Source of the DNA: Candidatus Sungiibacteriota bacterium | Lineage (GTDB): Bacteria > Patescibacteriota > Minisyncoccia > Sungbacterales > JACQCQ01 | Direction of reading: 5' to 3' | DNA length: 35,347 nt | Assembly (NCBI GenBank): GCA_016201505.1 | Contig: JACQCQ010000003.1 | Span: forward strand, 1 to 35,347 | In this document: one piece after another, positions 24,738 through 31,500 of the stretch | How the letters are laid out: every line of letters starts with the position of its first letter | Numbering within the stretch: position 1 is the stretch's first letter | Notes under the pieces: model-generated | Told to the model about the DNA's origin: nothing | Seen by the model: the letters and a program-made list of their open reading frames with translations, nothing else | The model's database searches: none | Position numbers and translations under genes: made by a program

Positions 24738-24832
24738 GGAGGGGAGTGCTGGCAGGATGCGGTTAGCCTGTAGGGTCGCAAAATCTATATTGTGCGACGT
24801 GACCCATAAAGCTGGATGAGCACTCCCCCTTC
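24738..24832 (+). ncRNA. Candidate structured RNA between M23 gene and nuclease gene
   Basis: It starts right after the M23 stop codon. The outer stem pairs GGGGAGTGCT (24741-24750) with AGCACTCCCC (24819-24828) in ten unbroken pairs, and can continue with a bulge through 24738-24740 and 24830-24832. Inside are CAGG-10-CCTG (24753-24770) and GTCGCA-12-TGCGAC (24775-24798), with an alternative GGGTC/GACCC pairing (24773-24777 / 24801-24805). This gives a multibranched fold of about 95 nt. No T-run follows, so it is not a simple terminator. It does not match SRP RNA, tmRNA or a riboswitch class I can recall. It ends 25 bases before the nuclease ATG, so a cis-regulatory role is possible. Confidence 0.5.
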
Positions 24833-24857
24833 GATTTAGTATTGATGATAAAGCATT

Positions 24858-26015
24858 ATGCGCACATCTTATTCTGCCATCCAAACATTCAAACAATGTC
24901 CCAAGCGCTATCAATTTAAATTAATTGATAAAGTTCGCGAGCCGAAAACCAAAGAACAGCAATTCGGCACCTGGATTCATGAGTGTCTGCGGTTCATGTT
25001 TTTGCACGATCCCCTCTTTCCGACGTTAGATCAGGTCATCGAGCATTATAATGAAGGCTTTCCAACAGAAAATTGGCATTCGGCTGAAGTTGAAATTTAC
25101 AAAAAACAAGGCGAGGCCATGCTGCGCAAGTTTTATGCAAAAAACGCGCCCTGGAACTTCGTGGTCTTGGATCTTGAGTCCCGCTTCGAAGTTGTTCTCG
25201 AAGATCCTAAAACAAAATCGACCCACATCCTTGCCGGCATCATTGATCGCATTGATAAACTTCCGGACGGGCGTTATGAAATTATTGATTACAAAACACA
25301 AAAACGCATGCCCCCGCAGGAGCGTGTTGATCGCGATTTGCAGCTTTCGATTTATGCCATGGGACTCAAAAAACGCTGGCCGCATTTAAAACCCGAAAAT
25401 ATAAAACTTTCGCTTCAGTTTTTAAAACATGAGGAGAAACTATCAACGTCGCGCACCGAGGGTGATTTTAAAAATACCGAAGCGGACGTGGTATCGACCA
25501 TCCGTGAGATCGAATCAAAAATTGAAAACCAGGCAGCTTTTGAACCCTTAGTCTCCCCCCTCTGCGATTTTTGCGCCTACAAACCGATATGCCCCGCCTG
25601 GAAGCATCTTTATAAAAATGTTGCGAGCGAAGTCATTGACGGCGAAAAAGTCCCCTTGGTTATGAAAGAATACTTTGATTTACGGCAGGAAAAGGCGCAT
25701 ATCGAAATTCGTCTCAAAGAGCTTGGCGCCATGCTCACCCGCTATTTAGCGGCCGAAGAAATTGATCGGGTGTTTTCTGACGATGGCGTCATCTCCAAGC
25801 GCAGGCTGGATAAATATGAATATGACTTTGATAAAATCCGGGCCCTGCTCCTGCCGTTAGGCAAGTGGGAGCAGATTCTAAAAGCCGATGAACGAAAATT
25901 AGCCGGCATTCTAAAAGAAATTCCCGCATGGGTGCGCGAGGAAATCAAAAAAACGCGCGTATTGACCCGCTCCTCTATTGTGCTGGCCGCGACCAGGAAA
26001 AAAAATAAAGCTTGA
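24858..26015 (+). CDS. PD-(D/E)XK nuclease with predicted Fe-S cluster (Cas4/AddB-like)
   Basis: 385 residues. The nuclease core has His41 (GTWIHECL), Asp130 (AGIIDRID), the E-x2-D-Y-K motif as EIIDYKT (Asp144, Lys146), and the Q-x3-Y motif LQLSIY (Gln162, Tyr166). This is a complete RecB-family active site. Cys14 (FKQCPKRYQF) and Cys236, Cys239 and Cys245 (CDFCAYKPIC) have the spacing of the 4Fe-4S cluster that staples the nuclease fold in AddB and Cas4. No helicase, cas1 or cas2 gene is nearby. A role in DNA end processing or repair is likelier than CRISPR adaptation. The last 100 residues are charged and helical. A palindrome follows 50 bases after the stop. Confidence 0.88.
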   Translation: MRTSYSAIQTFKQCPKRYQFKLIDKVREPKTKEQQFGTWIHECLRFMFLHDPLFPTLDQVIEHYNEGFPTENWHSAEVEIYKKQGEAMLRKFYAKNAPWNFVVLDLESRFEVVLEDPKTKSTHILAGIIDRIDKLPDGRYEIIDYKTQKRMPPQERVDRDLQLSIYAMGLKKRWPHLKPENIKLSLQFLKHEEKLSTSRTEGDFKNTEADVVSTIREIESKIENQAAFEPLVSPLCDFCAYKPICPAWKHLYKNVASEVIDGEKVPLVMKEYFDLRQEKAHIEIRLKELGAMLTRYLAAEEIDRVFSDDGVISKRRLDKYEYDFDKIRALLLPLGKWEQILKADERKLAGILKEIPAWVREEIKKTRVLTRSSIVLAATRKKNKA

Positions 26016-26065
26016 ACCCAAGCCAAGTTCTGACGCCACAAATCAAAGCTGAATGCCAAAACGCT

Positions 26066-26097
26066 ATAAGTACGATAGACTAGTCTATCGTACTTAT
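26066..26097. repeat. 32-bp perfect palindrome, copy 2
   Basis: ATAAGTACGATAGACT joined to its reverse complement, the same core as copy 1. The left flank CT (26064-26065) matches copy 1 but the right flank differs (GT instead of AG). It ends five bases before the ATG of the TrpR/YerC-like gene, inside its likely promoter or translation start region. Confidence 0.95.
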
Positions 26098-26102
26098 GTA
26101 GC

Positions 26103-26558
26103 ATGAAGCTAATGCCTAAGCTTTCAAAAAATGCCCTCTCAATTGAGGTTCAAAAGAAGTTAGAAGATTACCTGGTTCAATCTCTCCGTTTACTGAACGA
26201 GAGCGGGTTACGTTTGTTTTTGAAAGATCTTCTGACGCCAATGGAGCAGAAAATGCTCGCAAAGCGCGTCATGGCGGCTCTATTGCTTCAGCGCGGCCAT
26301 GCTCCTCAAGCTATTTGCTCGCTTTTGAAGATGAGCAAAGACACCGTCAACTCGATTTCGAATGAGATTCAAAAATCAGGTGTCGGATTTAAGTTAATTC
26401 ACAAGAAATTTTTAGCAAATAATCAGAGCGTGGATTTAAAATTAAAAAGTGACACGGCCCCCTCATCCCTTAGTAAATTTATTAACGTGCTCAACCTTCC
26501 CCGGAAGGGGTCGAGGAAGGATATGGCGCGATGGAGGAGGGCGCTATATGAACTTTAG
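26103..26558 (+). CDS. TrpR/YerC/YecD-family DNA-binding regulator
   Basis: 151 residues. The N-terminal 95 residues match the TrpR-like helical domain: a helical lead-in (LRLFLKDLLTPMEQKMLAKRVMAALLLQRGH) followed by the helix-turn-helix APQAICSLLKMSKDTVNSISNEI (about 72-94). This order (LT-x-x-E, A-x-R, helix-turn-helix) is that of the YerC/YecD branch; E. coli TrpR is the best known relative. The C-terminal 55 residues are a Lys/Ser-rich extension ending in a basic patch (RKGSRKDMARWRR). The gene is bracketed by palindrome copies at 26066 and 26570, whose ACTAGT centre equals the CTAG-containing half-site of the E. coli trp operator. Autoregulation is a reasonable inference. No tryptophan genes are nearby. 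Confidence 0.85.
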   Translation: MKLMPKLSKNALSIEVQKKLEDYLVQSLRLLNESGLRLFLKDLLTPMEQKMLAKRVMAALLLQRGHAPQAICSLLKMSKDTVNSISNEIQKSGVGFKLIHKKFLANNQSVDLKLKSDTAPSSLSKFINVLNLPRKGSRKDMARWRRALYEL

Positions 26559-26569
26559 GAGTGCATAAG

Positions 26570-26603
26570 TATAAGTACGATAGACTAGTCTATCGTACTT
26601 ATA
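26570..26603. repeat. 34-bp perfect palindrome, copy 3
   Basis: TATAAGTACGATAGACT joined to its reverse complement, 11 bases after the stop of the TrpR/YerC-like gene. Sequence over the shared 34 bp is identical to copy 1. The flanks do not pair (G on both sides). Confidence 0.95.
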
Positions 26604-26720
26604 GCGTTTACCCTCACACCAGAAGGCCACGTCGCTCCCGTCTCTAAAAATGCGGCGAATGATTAAAAAACACGAAGCAGAAGCCAGAAAGCCATCGGTG
26701 TAAATTCGTGGTGTGGGGAT

Positions 26721-27119
26721 TTACGGTTGGAGACCGGGGCAGTTGGCGGCGGGTTTATAACCCGCGGCTTTGGCTTCCGTTTCAGTTTTAAACGTAATTT
26801 TATTTTCCGGTTTTATTTTTAAAGCTCCTGGACAATCCGACAGATGATAGACCGAGCCGTTTTTGCTGGCTATGAAGTCTGAAGTCGTATTTGCGGCCCC
26901 ACGCGGCGGCAAATTTTCCTGTCGTGTCGAAACAGGGATGATCGGGCTTCCGGTTACGCCCGCCTCCTCACTGGCCGGTATTGAGACTGTCTCGCGCGGC
27001 GCCCAAATGACTGACAGTCGGCCCAAGCCAAAACTGGCAAGGCTGAAAAACATTATGCCAATACCCAAGATGATATCTGATTTATACTCACTCCCCCACT
27101 GCTTGATTTTTGACAGCAT
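26721..27119 (-). CDS. Membrane-anchored Ada-like zinc-binding protein
   Basis: 132 residues. One N-terminal membrane helix (SDIILGIGIMFFSLASFGLGRL) is followed by a Pro/Ser/Thr linker. The C-terminal domain of about 50 residues (FIASKNGSVYHLSDCPGALKIKPENKITFKTETEAKAAGYKPAANCPG) fits the small metal-binding fold first known from the Ada DNA-repair protein: YH-x-x-x-C, an N-x-I-x-F strand, the A-x-x-x-GY-x-P turn and a second Cys. That domain is often attached to secreted nucleases and surface proteins. Here it has no catalytic partner and would face outside the membrane. The only ligands seen are two Cys and one His, fewer than Ada's four Cys, so zinc binding is uncertain. Divergent from rpmA. 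Confidence 0.75.
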   Translation of the reverse strand: MLSKIKQWGSEYKSDIILGIGIMFFSLASFGLGRLSVIWAPRETVSIPASEEAGVTGSPIIPVSTRQENLPPRGAANTTSDFIASKNGSVYHLSDCPGALKIKPENKITFKTETEAKAAGYKPAANCPGLQP

Positions 27120-27126
27120 TTTTAGT

Positions 27127-27132
27127 ATTATG
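27127..27132 (-). promoter_or_regulatory. Candidate -10 box for the Ada-like gene
   Basis: Read on the minus strand this is CATAAT, followed by seven bases and then the ATG ending at 27119. Transcription would start at the A of the ATG, giving a leaderless message. Confidence 0.45.
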
Positions 27133-27220
27133 ATTTAGCTTAATTCTCCCGACGCACTATTGAGATATCAATGATGAAGTCGGGATCCCAACCCTACGTC
27201 GGGATTGATTCTTACTTCTT

Positions 27221-27226
27221 TATTCT
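27221..27226 (+). promoter_or_regulatory. Candidate -10 box for rpmA
   Basis: TATTCT at 27221-27226 ends nine bases before the rpmA ATG at 27236. There is no Shine-Dalgarno sequence, so the message is probably leaderless or nearly so. Confidence 0.4.
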
Positions 27227-27235
27227 AGTCGAACT

Positions 27236-27514
27236 ATGGCCACAGCCAAATCCGCCGGCGCGGCAAAATACGGACGAGACTCAAACCCTAAATACCTCGG
27301 AGTCAAATTACATGACGGCGAAGAGGCGCGTCCCGGCAGTATCATTATCCGCCAGCGGGGCCGCCACTATATCCCCGGGGTCAATGTAAAAGCCGGTGCG
27401 GATGATACGCTCTACGCGGTCGCAACCGGCACAGTTAAGTTTATCTCAAAACGAAAAAAAAGATTTGACGGCAACCAGAGAATCGCGAAAATCGTAAACG
27501 TCGTCTCAACCTAA
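27236..27514 (+). CDS. rpmA: Large ribosomal subunit protein bL27
   Basis: 92 residues. bL27 lies beside the peptidyl-transferase centre. The family signature is complete: MATAKSAGAAKYGRDSNPKYLGVK, then the GSIIIRQRGRHYIPGVNVKAGADDTLYAVATGTVKF block. The N-terminus begins MATAKSAG without the extra cleaved leader found in Firmicutes bL27. Its usual partner rplU (bL21) is not adjacent, so it stands as a single gene with its own promoter and terminator. Confidence 0.97.
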   Translation: MATAKSAGAAKYGRDSNPKYLGVKLHDGEEARPGSIIIRQRGRHYIPGVNVKAGADDTLYAVATGTVKFISKRKKRFDGNQRIAKIVNVVST

Positions 27515-27541
27515 AAAGCCGCTCTCGTCCGCCGGCTTTTT
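27513..27541 (+). terminator. Intrinsic terminator of rpmA
   Basis: AAAAAGCCG (27513-27521), an 11-base loop, then CGGCTTTTT (27533-27541). The stem starts inside the rpmA stop codon and ends in a T-run, so it is a standard terminator. Confidence 0.88.
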
Positions 27542-27563
27542 GGGTTCCCCCCGCCTCTCGTTG

Positions 27564-27597
27564 TATAAGTTCGATAGACTAGTCTATCGAACTTATA
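27564..27597. repeat. 34-bp perfect palindrome, copy 4 (with paired substitution)
   Basis: TATAAGTTCGATAGACT joined to its reverse complement. Compared with the other copies it carries T for A at 27571 and the matching A for T at 27590, so both arms changed together and the palindrome stays perfect. It lies 22 bases after the rpmA terminator, between rpmA and the convergent LamG gene. Confidence 0.95.
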
Positions 27598-27732
27598 GGC
27601 GTTGGGTTGGAGTTCGCGGCACGTCGTCGGGTTCTTCACTAATACGTGTTTCATTTTTTGAGTCTGGCGGCTACCGCAAATTGAAAAGAGCGGTCTATGT
27701 GGTCTTTAAGTTTTTTTCGGAGATGTTCCATA

Positions 27733-29820
27733 TTATTTGAGTCTTGTGCGACCTGAATTATAGAGTTGCTGAATCTCCGCCGCCGAAAGAGCGCGGTTGT
27801 ACAAACGGAATTCATCAATCATGCCCGTCCAATTTTGGCCATTCGCGGATGCGGCTCCCACCATATTCACCTGATATGTCCCGCTTTGCGCCGCCCCTGC
27901 GTATAGACTGTAAGGGATACCATCCACATAGAGAACGATTATATTGCTCGCATTTCTCACCAGTACCGCATGGTGCCACTGGTTTTGGGTTGGTACGGCT
28001 ACCGTATTATCCGTAGTGCCGCCATCAACCATACGTACAAACATTTTGCTTGAAAATATGCCGAACTTGGCGTTTGAGCCGCCATTACCATTTCCTTCGA
28101 GCATACAAGTACACGAGTTATTCGTGCTTAAAAACCAGGTAGATACGCTAAACGCACCCGTAAATGAAGTTGGAACAGTTGAAGAAGCATATCCCGCAGC
28201 AGCTTGCAAAATCGCATTGCCGTATTTACCCGACCTATATGAAAGTGTAGTTAAGGTGGCAGGATTGTTTGACCCCGAATAGTCGTTGGTTATCGAGCCG
28301 TTGGTTACCGTGCCGATGTACTTTTCATCAAAGGGGTAATAAAGCACGAGTCCGTTGGTTGGCGCGGCCACGATTTTCTGACGGCCTTCATTATAGAGTT
28401 GGGTGATTTCAGCCGCCGAGAGAGCGCGGTTGTAAACCCTCGGTTCATCTATCTTCCCAGTGAAATAATCTGAACTTTGATTTGCTCCAATCTGCAAAGA
28501 ATAATTATTGCCTGTAATTATACCGTCTGTATCGCCGCTGATAGTTGCACTTAGAGCCCCATCAACATAGGCCCTAAGACCGGCAGTTGATGAAAAGCTG
28601 ATCATAATATGATGCCAAGCAGTATCGAGGGGAACATTACCAAGACAATTACTTCGATTGGCGTATTGTTTGGCGTCAATTTGTGAGGTGGTGCAATTGC
28701 TGTCATTGTTCACCCGCCCTAGATTCATGGTGTAGCCCGTAAACCCGCCTTTGCCGCGATTGATAATCGGCCCTGAGGCGGATGAAGTCGCCCGTTGTAT
28801 CCAAGCCCCCAGGCTGAAGTTATTGGAAAAATTATAAAGAGCATTCTTTTGCATATTCACATAGGTACTGCCCGTAACATTGAAATTAAGTCCCTTGCCT
28901 AATTTTCCATATATCCAAGTGGGAGAATTGGTTAAAGTCCCGATTTGATTATTCCCGCTCAAATCCCCCGTTATAGTTCCCGCCCCTTCCTCCAACGGCC
29001 AATAACCGACGAGGCCGTTTGAAGGAGCGGCCACGATTCTCTGACGGCCTTCGGCATAAACTTGGTTGATTTCAGCCGCCGAGAGAGCGCGGTTGTAGAC
29101 ACTGACTTCATCTATCTTCCCGCCATACTGCTGTGTTCCAAGACCAAAACCCGAACCATCGTGTCCGACACGAAATGAGCTGTTGTTTGTCGCATTAGAC
29201 CCGACTTGAGTGCGCGAATTTACAAATGCTCCTTCGGCATACCAGTTTTGCGTTGTCCCGCTTCGTGTGGCGCAAAGATGGTGCCAGGCGCCATTAGAGA
29301 GATTCATTGTTGTTGGAGTAGAAAGTGAGGATGAATCCGACCCGTCATTGGTATAAAATGACCACCTTCCCGCTGCATTGCCGGACGCATAATTCGCACC
29401 GATTGACATACCAGGGACATTCTTTCCTAACGCCCGTCCGATAGTCGTCTGTGTATTGTTTTCCCAAAAACAGACTGAAAAATCGCCGCCGAAGGTACTT
29501 TTTAGAATAGCAGTATTCCCCATATCTACATAATCATTCGTTCCGTCAAAATTAAGTCCCCTTCCCAGTTTGCCACTGCCCCAGCCAGAGGTTGATGTAG
29601 GGGGAGAGGCCATGTTGGTTAGCGTCCCGAAACTGCCGCTGCCGCTCAAATCCCCTGTTACCGTCCCTTGCCCTTCCTCAAACGGCCAATAACCGACGAG
29701 GCCGTTTGTCGGCGCGGCGGCGAGAGTGTTGTGAGGTAAGGCAAAAAAGGAGGCGATGATGAGTAACGCTACAAAAAGACAGCAGGATTTAAAAATATAA
29801 ATATTTAAGGATTTCAGCAT
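27733..29820 (-). CDS. Secreted protein with three LamG (concanavalin A-like) domains
   Basis: 695 residues. A Sec signal (CCLFVALLIIASFFALPHNTLA, cleavage near residue 35) precedes three LamG-like beta-sandwich domains at about 36-260, 265-485 and 487-690. Each opens with APTNGLVGYWPFEEG or a close variant (APSNGLVGYWPLEEG, APTNGLVLYYPFDEK). Each closes with ID-E-x-x-x-YNRALSAAEI-x-Q-x-Y. LamG domains bind sugars or proteins at the cell surface; no enzyme motif or wall anchor is seen. The copies are diverged inside but nearly identical at their ends. The S23-like gene lies eight bases upstream in the same direction, so the two are probably co-transcribed. Ligand unknown. Confidence 0.88.
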   Translation of the reverse strand: MLKSLNIYIFKSCCLFVALLIIASFFALPHNTLAAAPTNGLVGYWPFEEGQGTVTGDLSGSGSFGTLTNMASPPTSTSGWGSGKLGRGLNFDGTNDYVDMGNTAILKSTFGGDFSVCFWENNTQTTIGRALGKNVPGMSIGANYASGNAAGRWSFYTNDGSDSSSLSTPTTMNLSNGAWHHLCATRSGTTQNWYAEGAFVNSRTQVGSNATNNSSFRVGHDGSGFGLGTQQYGGKIDEVSVYNRALSAAEINQVYAEGRQRIVAAPSNGLVGYWPLEEGAGTITGDLSGNNQIGTLTNSPTWIYGKLGKGLNFNVTGSTYVNMQKNALYNFSNNFSLGAWIQRATSSASGPIINRGKGGFTGYTMNLGRVNNDSNCTTSQIDAKQYANRSNCLGNVPLDTAWHHIMISFSSTAGLRAYVDGALSATISGDTDGIITGNNYSLQIGANQSSDYFTGKIDEPRVYNRALSAAEITQLYNEGRQKIVAAPTNGLVLYYPFDEKYIGTVTNGSITNDYSGSNNPATLTTLSYRSGKYGNAILQAAAGYASSTVPTSFTGAFSVSTWFLSTNNSCTCMLEGNGNGGSNAKFGIFSSKMFVRMVDGGTTDNTVAVPTQNQWHHAVLVRNASNIIVLYVDGIPYSLYAGAAQSGTYQVNMVGAASANGQNWTGMIDEFRLYNRALSAAEIQQLYNSGRTRLK

Positions 29821-29828
29821 ATCAATAT

Positions 29829-30305
29829 TTAAAGATTTGATTTAAACTTATTCGGATCCATGCCGGCTTTCTTCATTTCAGATTCCAGCCACAGATCAAT
29901 TTCTGGACGAACAGCTTTTTTGTACTGTAAGCCCGGTTGACTGCCGGCCCGCACTCTTTGAATAAAACTTTGTAAGAGACGGGAGCAGTTGTCCGCCAAT
30001 GTAACTCCATTTCGAAATTCCGATGTATCGATATATCCAATGTCGCGGGCAATATACAGTTGGCTTTTGACTTCTCCCGCTGATCCCTTGGCGATGTAGA
30101 GGTAATTAATGAGTTCGGCTTTTGTCCCCCTGTCAAAGCCCTCGGCAATGTTTGACATAACCGATACGGCCGCGCGGCGAATTTGATCTTGCAGACCCCT
30201 ATCAATTTCAAAATGTCTAGATTTTGAAATTTCGTAAATAAATTTCGTCAACTCCCGAGCTTTCTGCCAGGCGATTAAGTCTTCAAATTGTTTTACCGTG
30301 GACAT
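29829..30305 (-). CDS. Four-helix bundle protein (S23 / 23S rRNA intervening-sequence type)
   Basis: 158 residues against about 115-125 for most members. The family pattern is clear: FEDLIAWQKARELTKFIYEISKS, then LQDQIRRAAVSVMSNIAEGFDRG, YLYIAKGSAGEVKSQLYIARDIGY and a final helix around ADNCSRLLQSFI. The last 35-40 residues (PGLQYKKAVRPEIDLWLESEMKKAG...) are an extra tail. These proteins were first found encoded in rRNA intervening sequences and are widespread in environmental and CPR genomes; their biochemical role is not settled. Nothing here links it to rRNA. It is upstream of the LamG gene with eight bases between. Confidence 0.88.
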   Translation of the reverse strand: MSTVKQFEDLIAWQKARELTKFIYEISKSRHFEIDRGLQDQIRRAAVSVMSNIAEGFDRGTKAELINYLYIAKGSAGEVKSQLYIARDIGYIDTSEFRNGVTLADNCSRLLQSFIQRVRAGSQPGLQYKKAVRPEIDLWLESEMKKAGMDPNKFKSNL

Positions 30306-30337
30306 ATTTAAATATTAAAAAATGTAAACATTGTTTG

Positions 30338-30856
30338 CTATAAGAATTTCCAACTTTGCATAATACCGCCCAGCCACGAGCCGAGGGGCTTGAGCGTTGT
30401 CACCTCAAATAAATATCCGCCATGGACGAACCACAGTTCAGCGGTCTCTCCCAGTGCTGGATCTTTACTGTAAAATGAGGCGCCTGTCGCGCCGTCTATC
30501 GCCACGTTTTGCAGTCCTTTGCGCACGCCCGAGGGCTCGTCTTGTTTGAAGCGTTCTTCGCTCACCTGCGCTTTGGCATAGGGCGCGATAAAAATCTGGA
30601 ATCCGTGCGCGGTGTCAGGATTTTGGAATGTGATGGTTGATGCGCCGCCTCCCTCATCGTGCTCATTCGCCTGAAGATCGTCCGGATAAAAAAGCGAGAA
30701 GCGATACCGAGTGTTGTAGTACTCTGTGTATCCTGCCGGCGCTTGACGGTGGACCTCAAGCGACGTGGTAGTAGCCTCTGGCGAGAAAGTCCCAACAGGA
30801 GCCAAGACTGTAGTTGAATCTGGTTGCACTCTATATATGGAGTAGACGCCTGCCAC
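30338..30856 (-). CDS. Exported PsbP-like protein, 5' end uncertain
   Basis: About 172 residues if the GTG at 30854-30856 is used. The conserved part YNTRYRFSLFYPDDLQ...TITFQNPDTAHGFQIFIAPY...YSKDPALGETAELWFVHGGYLFEVTTLKPLGSWLGGIMQSWKF has the shape of small PsbP/DUF1795-like beta proteins that follow a membrane anchor. Here a hydrophobic remnant (LAVAGVYSIYRV) stands where the anchor should be. The frame stays open up to 31504, but that upstream part is the mirror of the DUF433 and DUF5615 genes and has no protein-like character. The normal N-terminus therefore seems to be missing or replaced at about 30840-30870. It may be a truncated remnant. Confidence 0.55.
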   Translation of the reverse strand: MAGVYSIYRVQPDSTTVLAPVGTFSPEATTTSLEVHRQAPAGYTEYYNTRYRFSLFYPDDLQANEHDEGGGASTITFQNPDTAHGFQIFIAPYAKAQVSEERFKQDEPSGVRKGLQNVAIDGATGASFYSKDPALGETAELWFVHGGYLFEVTTLKPLGSWLGGIMQSWKFL

Positions 30857-31054
30857 GGCAAGCCCTGCTTCAAGGGCATGCGCATTATGGTGTACCTCGT
30901 TCTCGGACTTCTCGAGGCCGGAGTGCCCGTCGAAGAGATTATCGGGCCCGACTACTACCCGCAGCTCACGCGCAAACACGTTGAGGCGGCTCTGCATTAC
31001 GCTGGCAGTCTTTTGAAGACGCGTGAATATGCCTCTCAAGTTGCTCTGCGATGA
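30824..31054 (+). CDS. DUF433 antitoxin-like protein
   Basis: Up to 76 residues. GVDACHGKPCFKGMRIMVYLVLGLLEAGVPVEEIIGPDYYPQLTRKHVEAALHYA matches the DUF433 pattern (GGKPCIRGTRI-x-V, then EEIL-x-YP-x-LT-x-x-D-x-x-A-L-x-Y-A). DUF433 is a small helix-turn-helix domain commonly paired with DUF5615 as an antitoxin. The only upstream start is TTG 30824, so the exact start is uncertain. The 5' end overlaps the minus-strand PsbP-like gene head to head. The 3' end overlaps the DUF5615 gene by about 26 bases. Confidence 0.75.
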   Translation: MHSIYGVDACHGKPCFKGMRIMVYLVLGLLEAGVPVEEIIGPDYYPQLTRKHVEAALHYAGSLLKTREYASQVALR

Positions 31055-31406
31055 GAATATCGCCGGAGCGGTAGCCAAATTCCTCGAGGGCGAAGGGCAC
31101 GATGTCACGCGGCCTGCGCCGCGAACACCCGATGAAGCTATCGGCAAGATGGTGTCGCGCGAGAAACGCGTTATCGTGACACATGATTCTGATTTCTCGA
31201 ATATTCTTAAGTTCAATCCGCGCAAACTCTCTGGCATCATCCGTATCAAGATCGATCCCTCCCTCAACCACGTCGTTATCGCATCACCGAGGCGCGTGCT
31301 TATTGCATATCCGACTGCGCGACGCTTGCGCGGAAGGCTTATCATCGCGCTGCCGAATTCATTTCGTGAATGGGAAGGAGACGTTCTCCTTGCGAATGAT
31401 GCGTAG
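31029..31406 (+). CDS. DUF5615 PIN-like toxin-type protein
   Basis: 125 residues from ATG 31029; a GTG two codons earlier is possible. The family features are visible: KLLCDENIAGAVAKFLEGEGHDV at the start, an acidic pair in LLCDEN, DEAIGKMVSREKRVIVTHDSDFSNI with the T-x-D-x-D-F motif, and RIKIDPSLNHVVI afterwards. DUF5615 is a compact PIN-like fold predicted to cut RNA and is normally the toxin half of a DUF433 pair. The protein looks whole. Overlap with the DUF433 gene supports co-translation. Confidence 0.82.
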   Translation: MPLKLLCDENIAGAVAKFLEGEGHDVTRPAPRTPDEAIGKMVSREKRVIVTHDSDFSNILKFNPRKLSGIIRIKIDPSLNHVVIASPRRVLIAYPTARRLRGRLIIALPNSFREWEGDVLLANDA

Positions 31407-31454
31407 GTGGTAGTGATGAACAAAAAAATGAGCCGCGTGGCGTACTTCGCCCTC

Positions 31455-31498
31455 TCCACAGACCTCATCATTGACTTTTCATGCGGGGTTGGTAACAT
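31455..31498 (+). promoter_or_regulatory. Duplicated promoter cassette, copy 1
   Basis: TCCACAGACCTCATCATTGA... (31455-31482) matches 32236-32263 at 26 of 28 positions. Each copy contains TTGACT (31471-31476 here) followed after 16 bases by a -10-like hexamer (TAACAT, 31493-31498), and a short ATG-led frame with a hairpin right after. Here the frame is 31503-31550 (15 codons) and runs opposite to the end of the NYN gene. Confidence 0.55.
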
Positions 31499-31500
31499 AG

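Noticed and set aside
24738-24832. SRP RNA or tmRNA identity for the structured region
   Set aside because: There is no GGAA-type apical domain of SRP RNA, no tRNA-like ends and no tag frame. It is left as an unassigned candidate.
24858-26015. cas4 of a CRISPR system
   Set aside because: The nuclease is Cas4/AddB-like, but there is no cas1, cas2, effector or repeat array in the window.
26604-26720. A 17-codon frame at 26650-26703
   Set aside because: It is too short, with no promoter or ribosome binding site and no recognisable product.
26066-27597. Palindromes as intrinsic terminators or as a CRISPR array
   Set aside because: No T-run follows any copy, and rpmA already has its own terminator before copy 4. 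Copies are hundreds to thousands of bases apart with genes between, so there is no array.
25742-27740. Open frames that pass through the palindromes (25742-26104 minus, 27540-27740 plus)
   Set aside because: The palindromes happen to read as similar peptides on both strands; the frames show no family match and overlap real genes or intergenic sequence.
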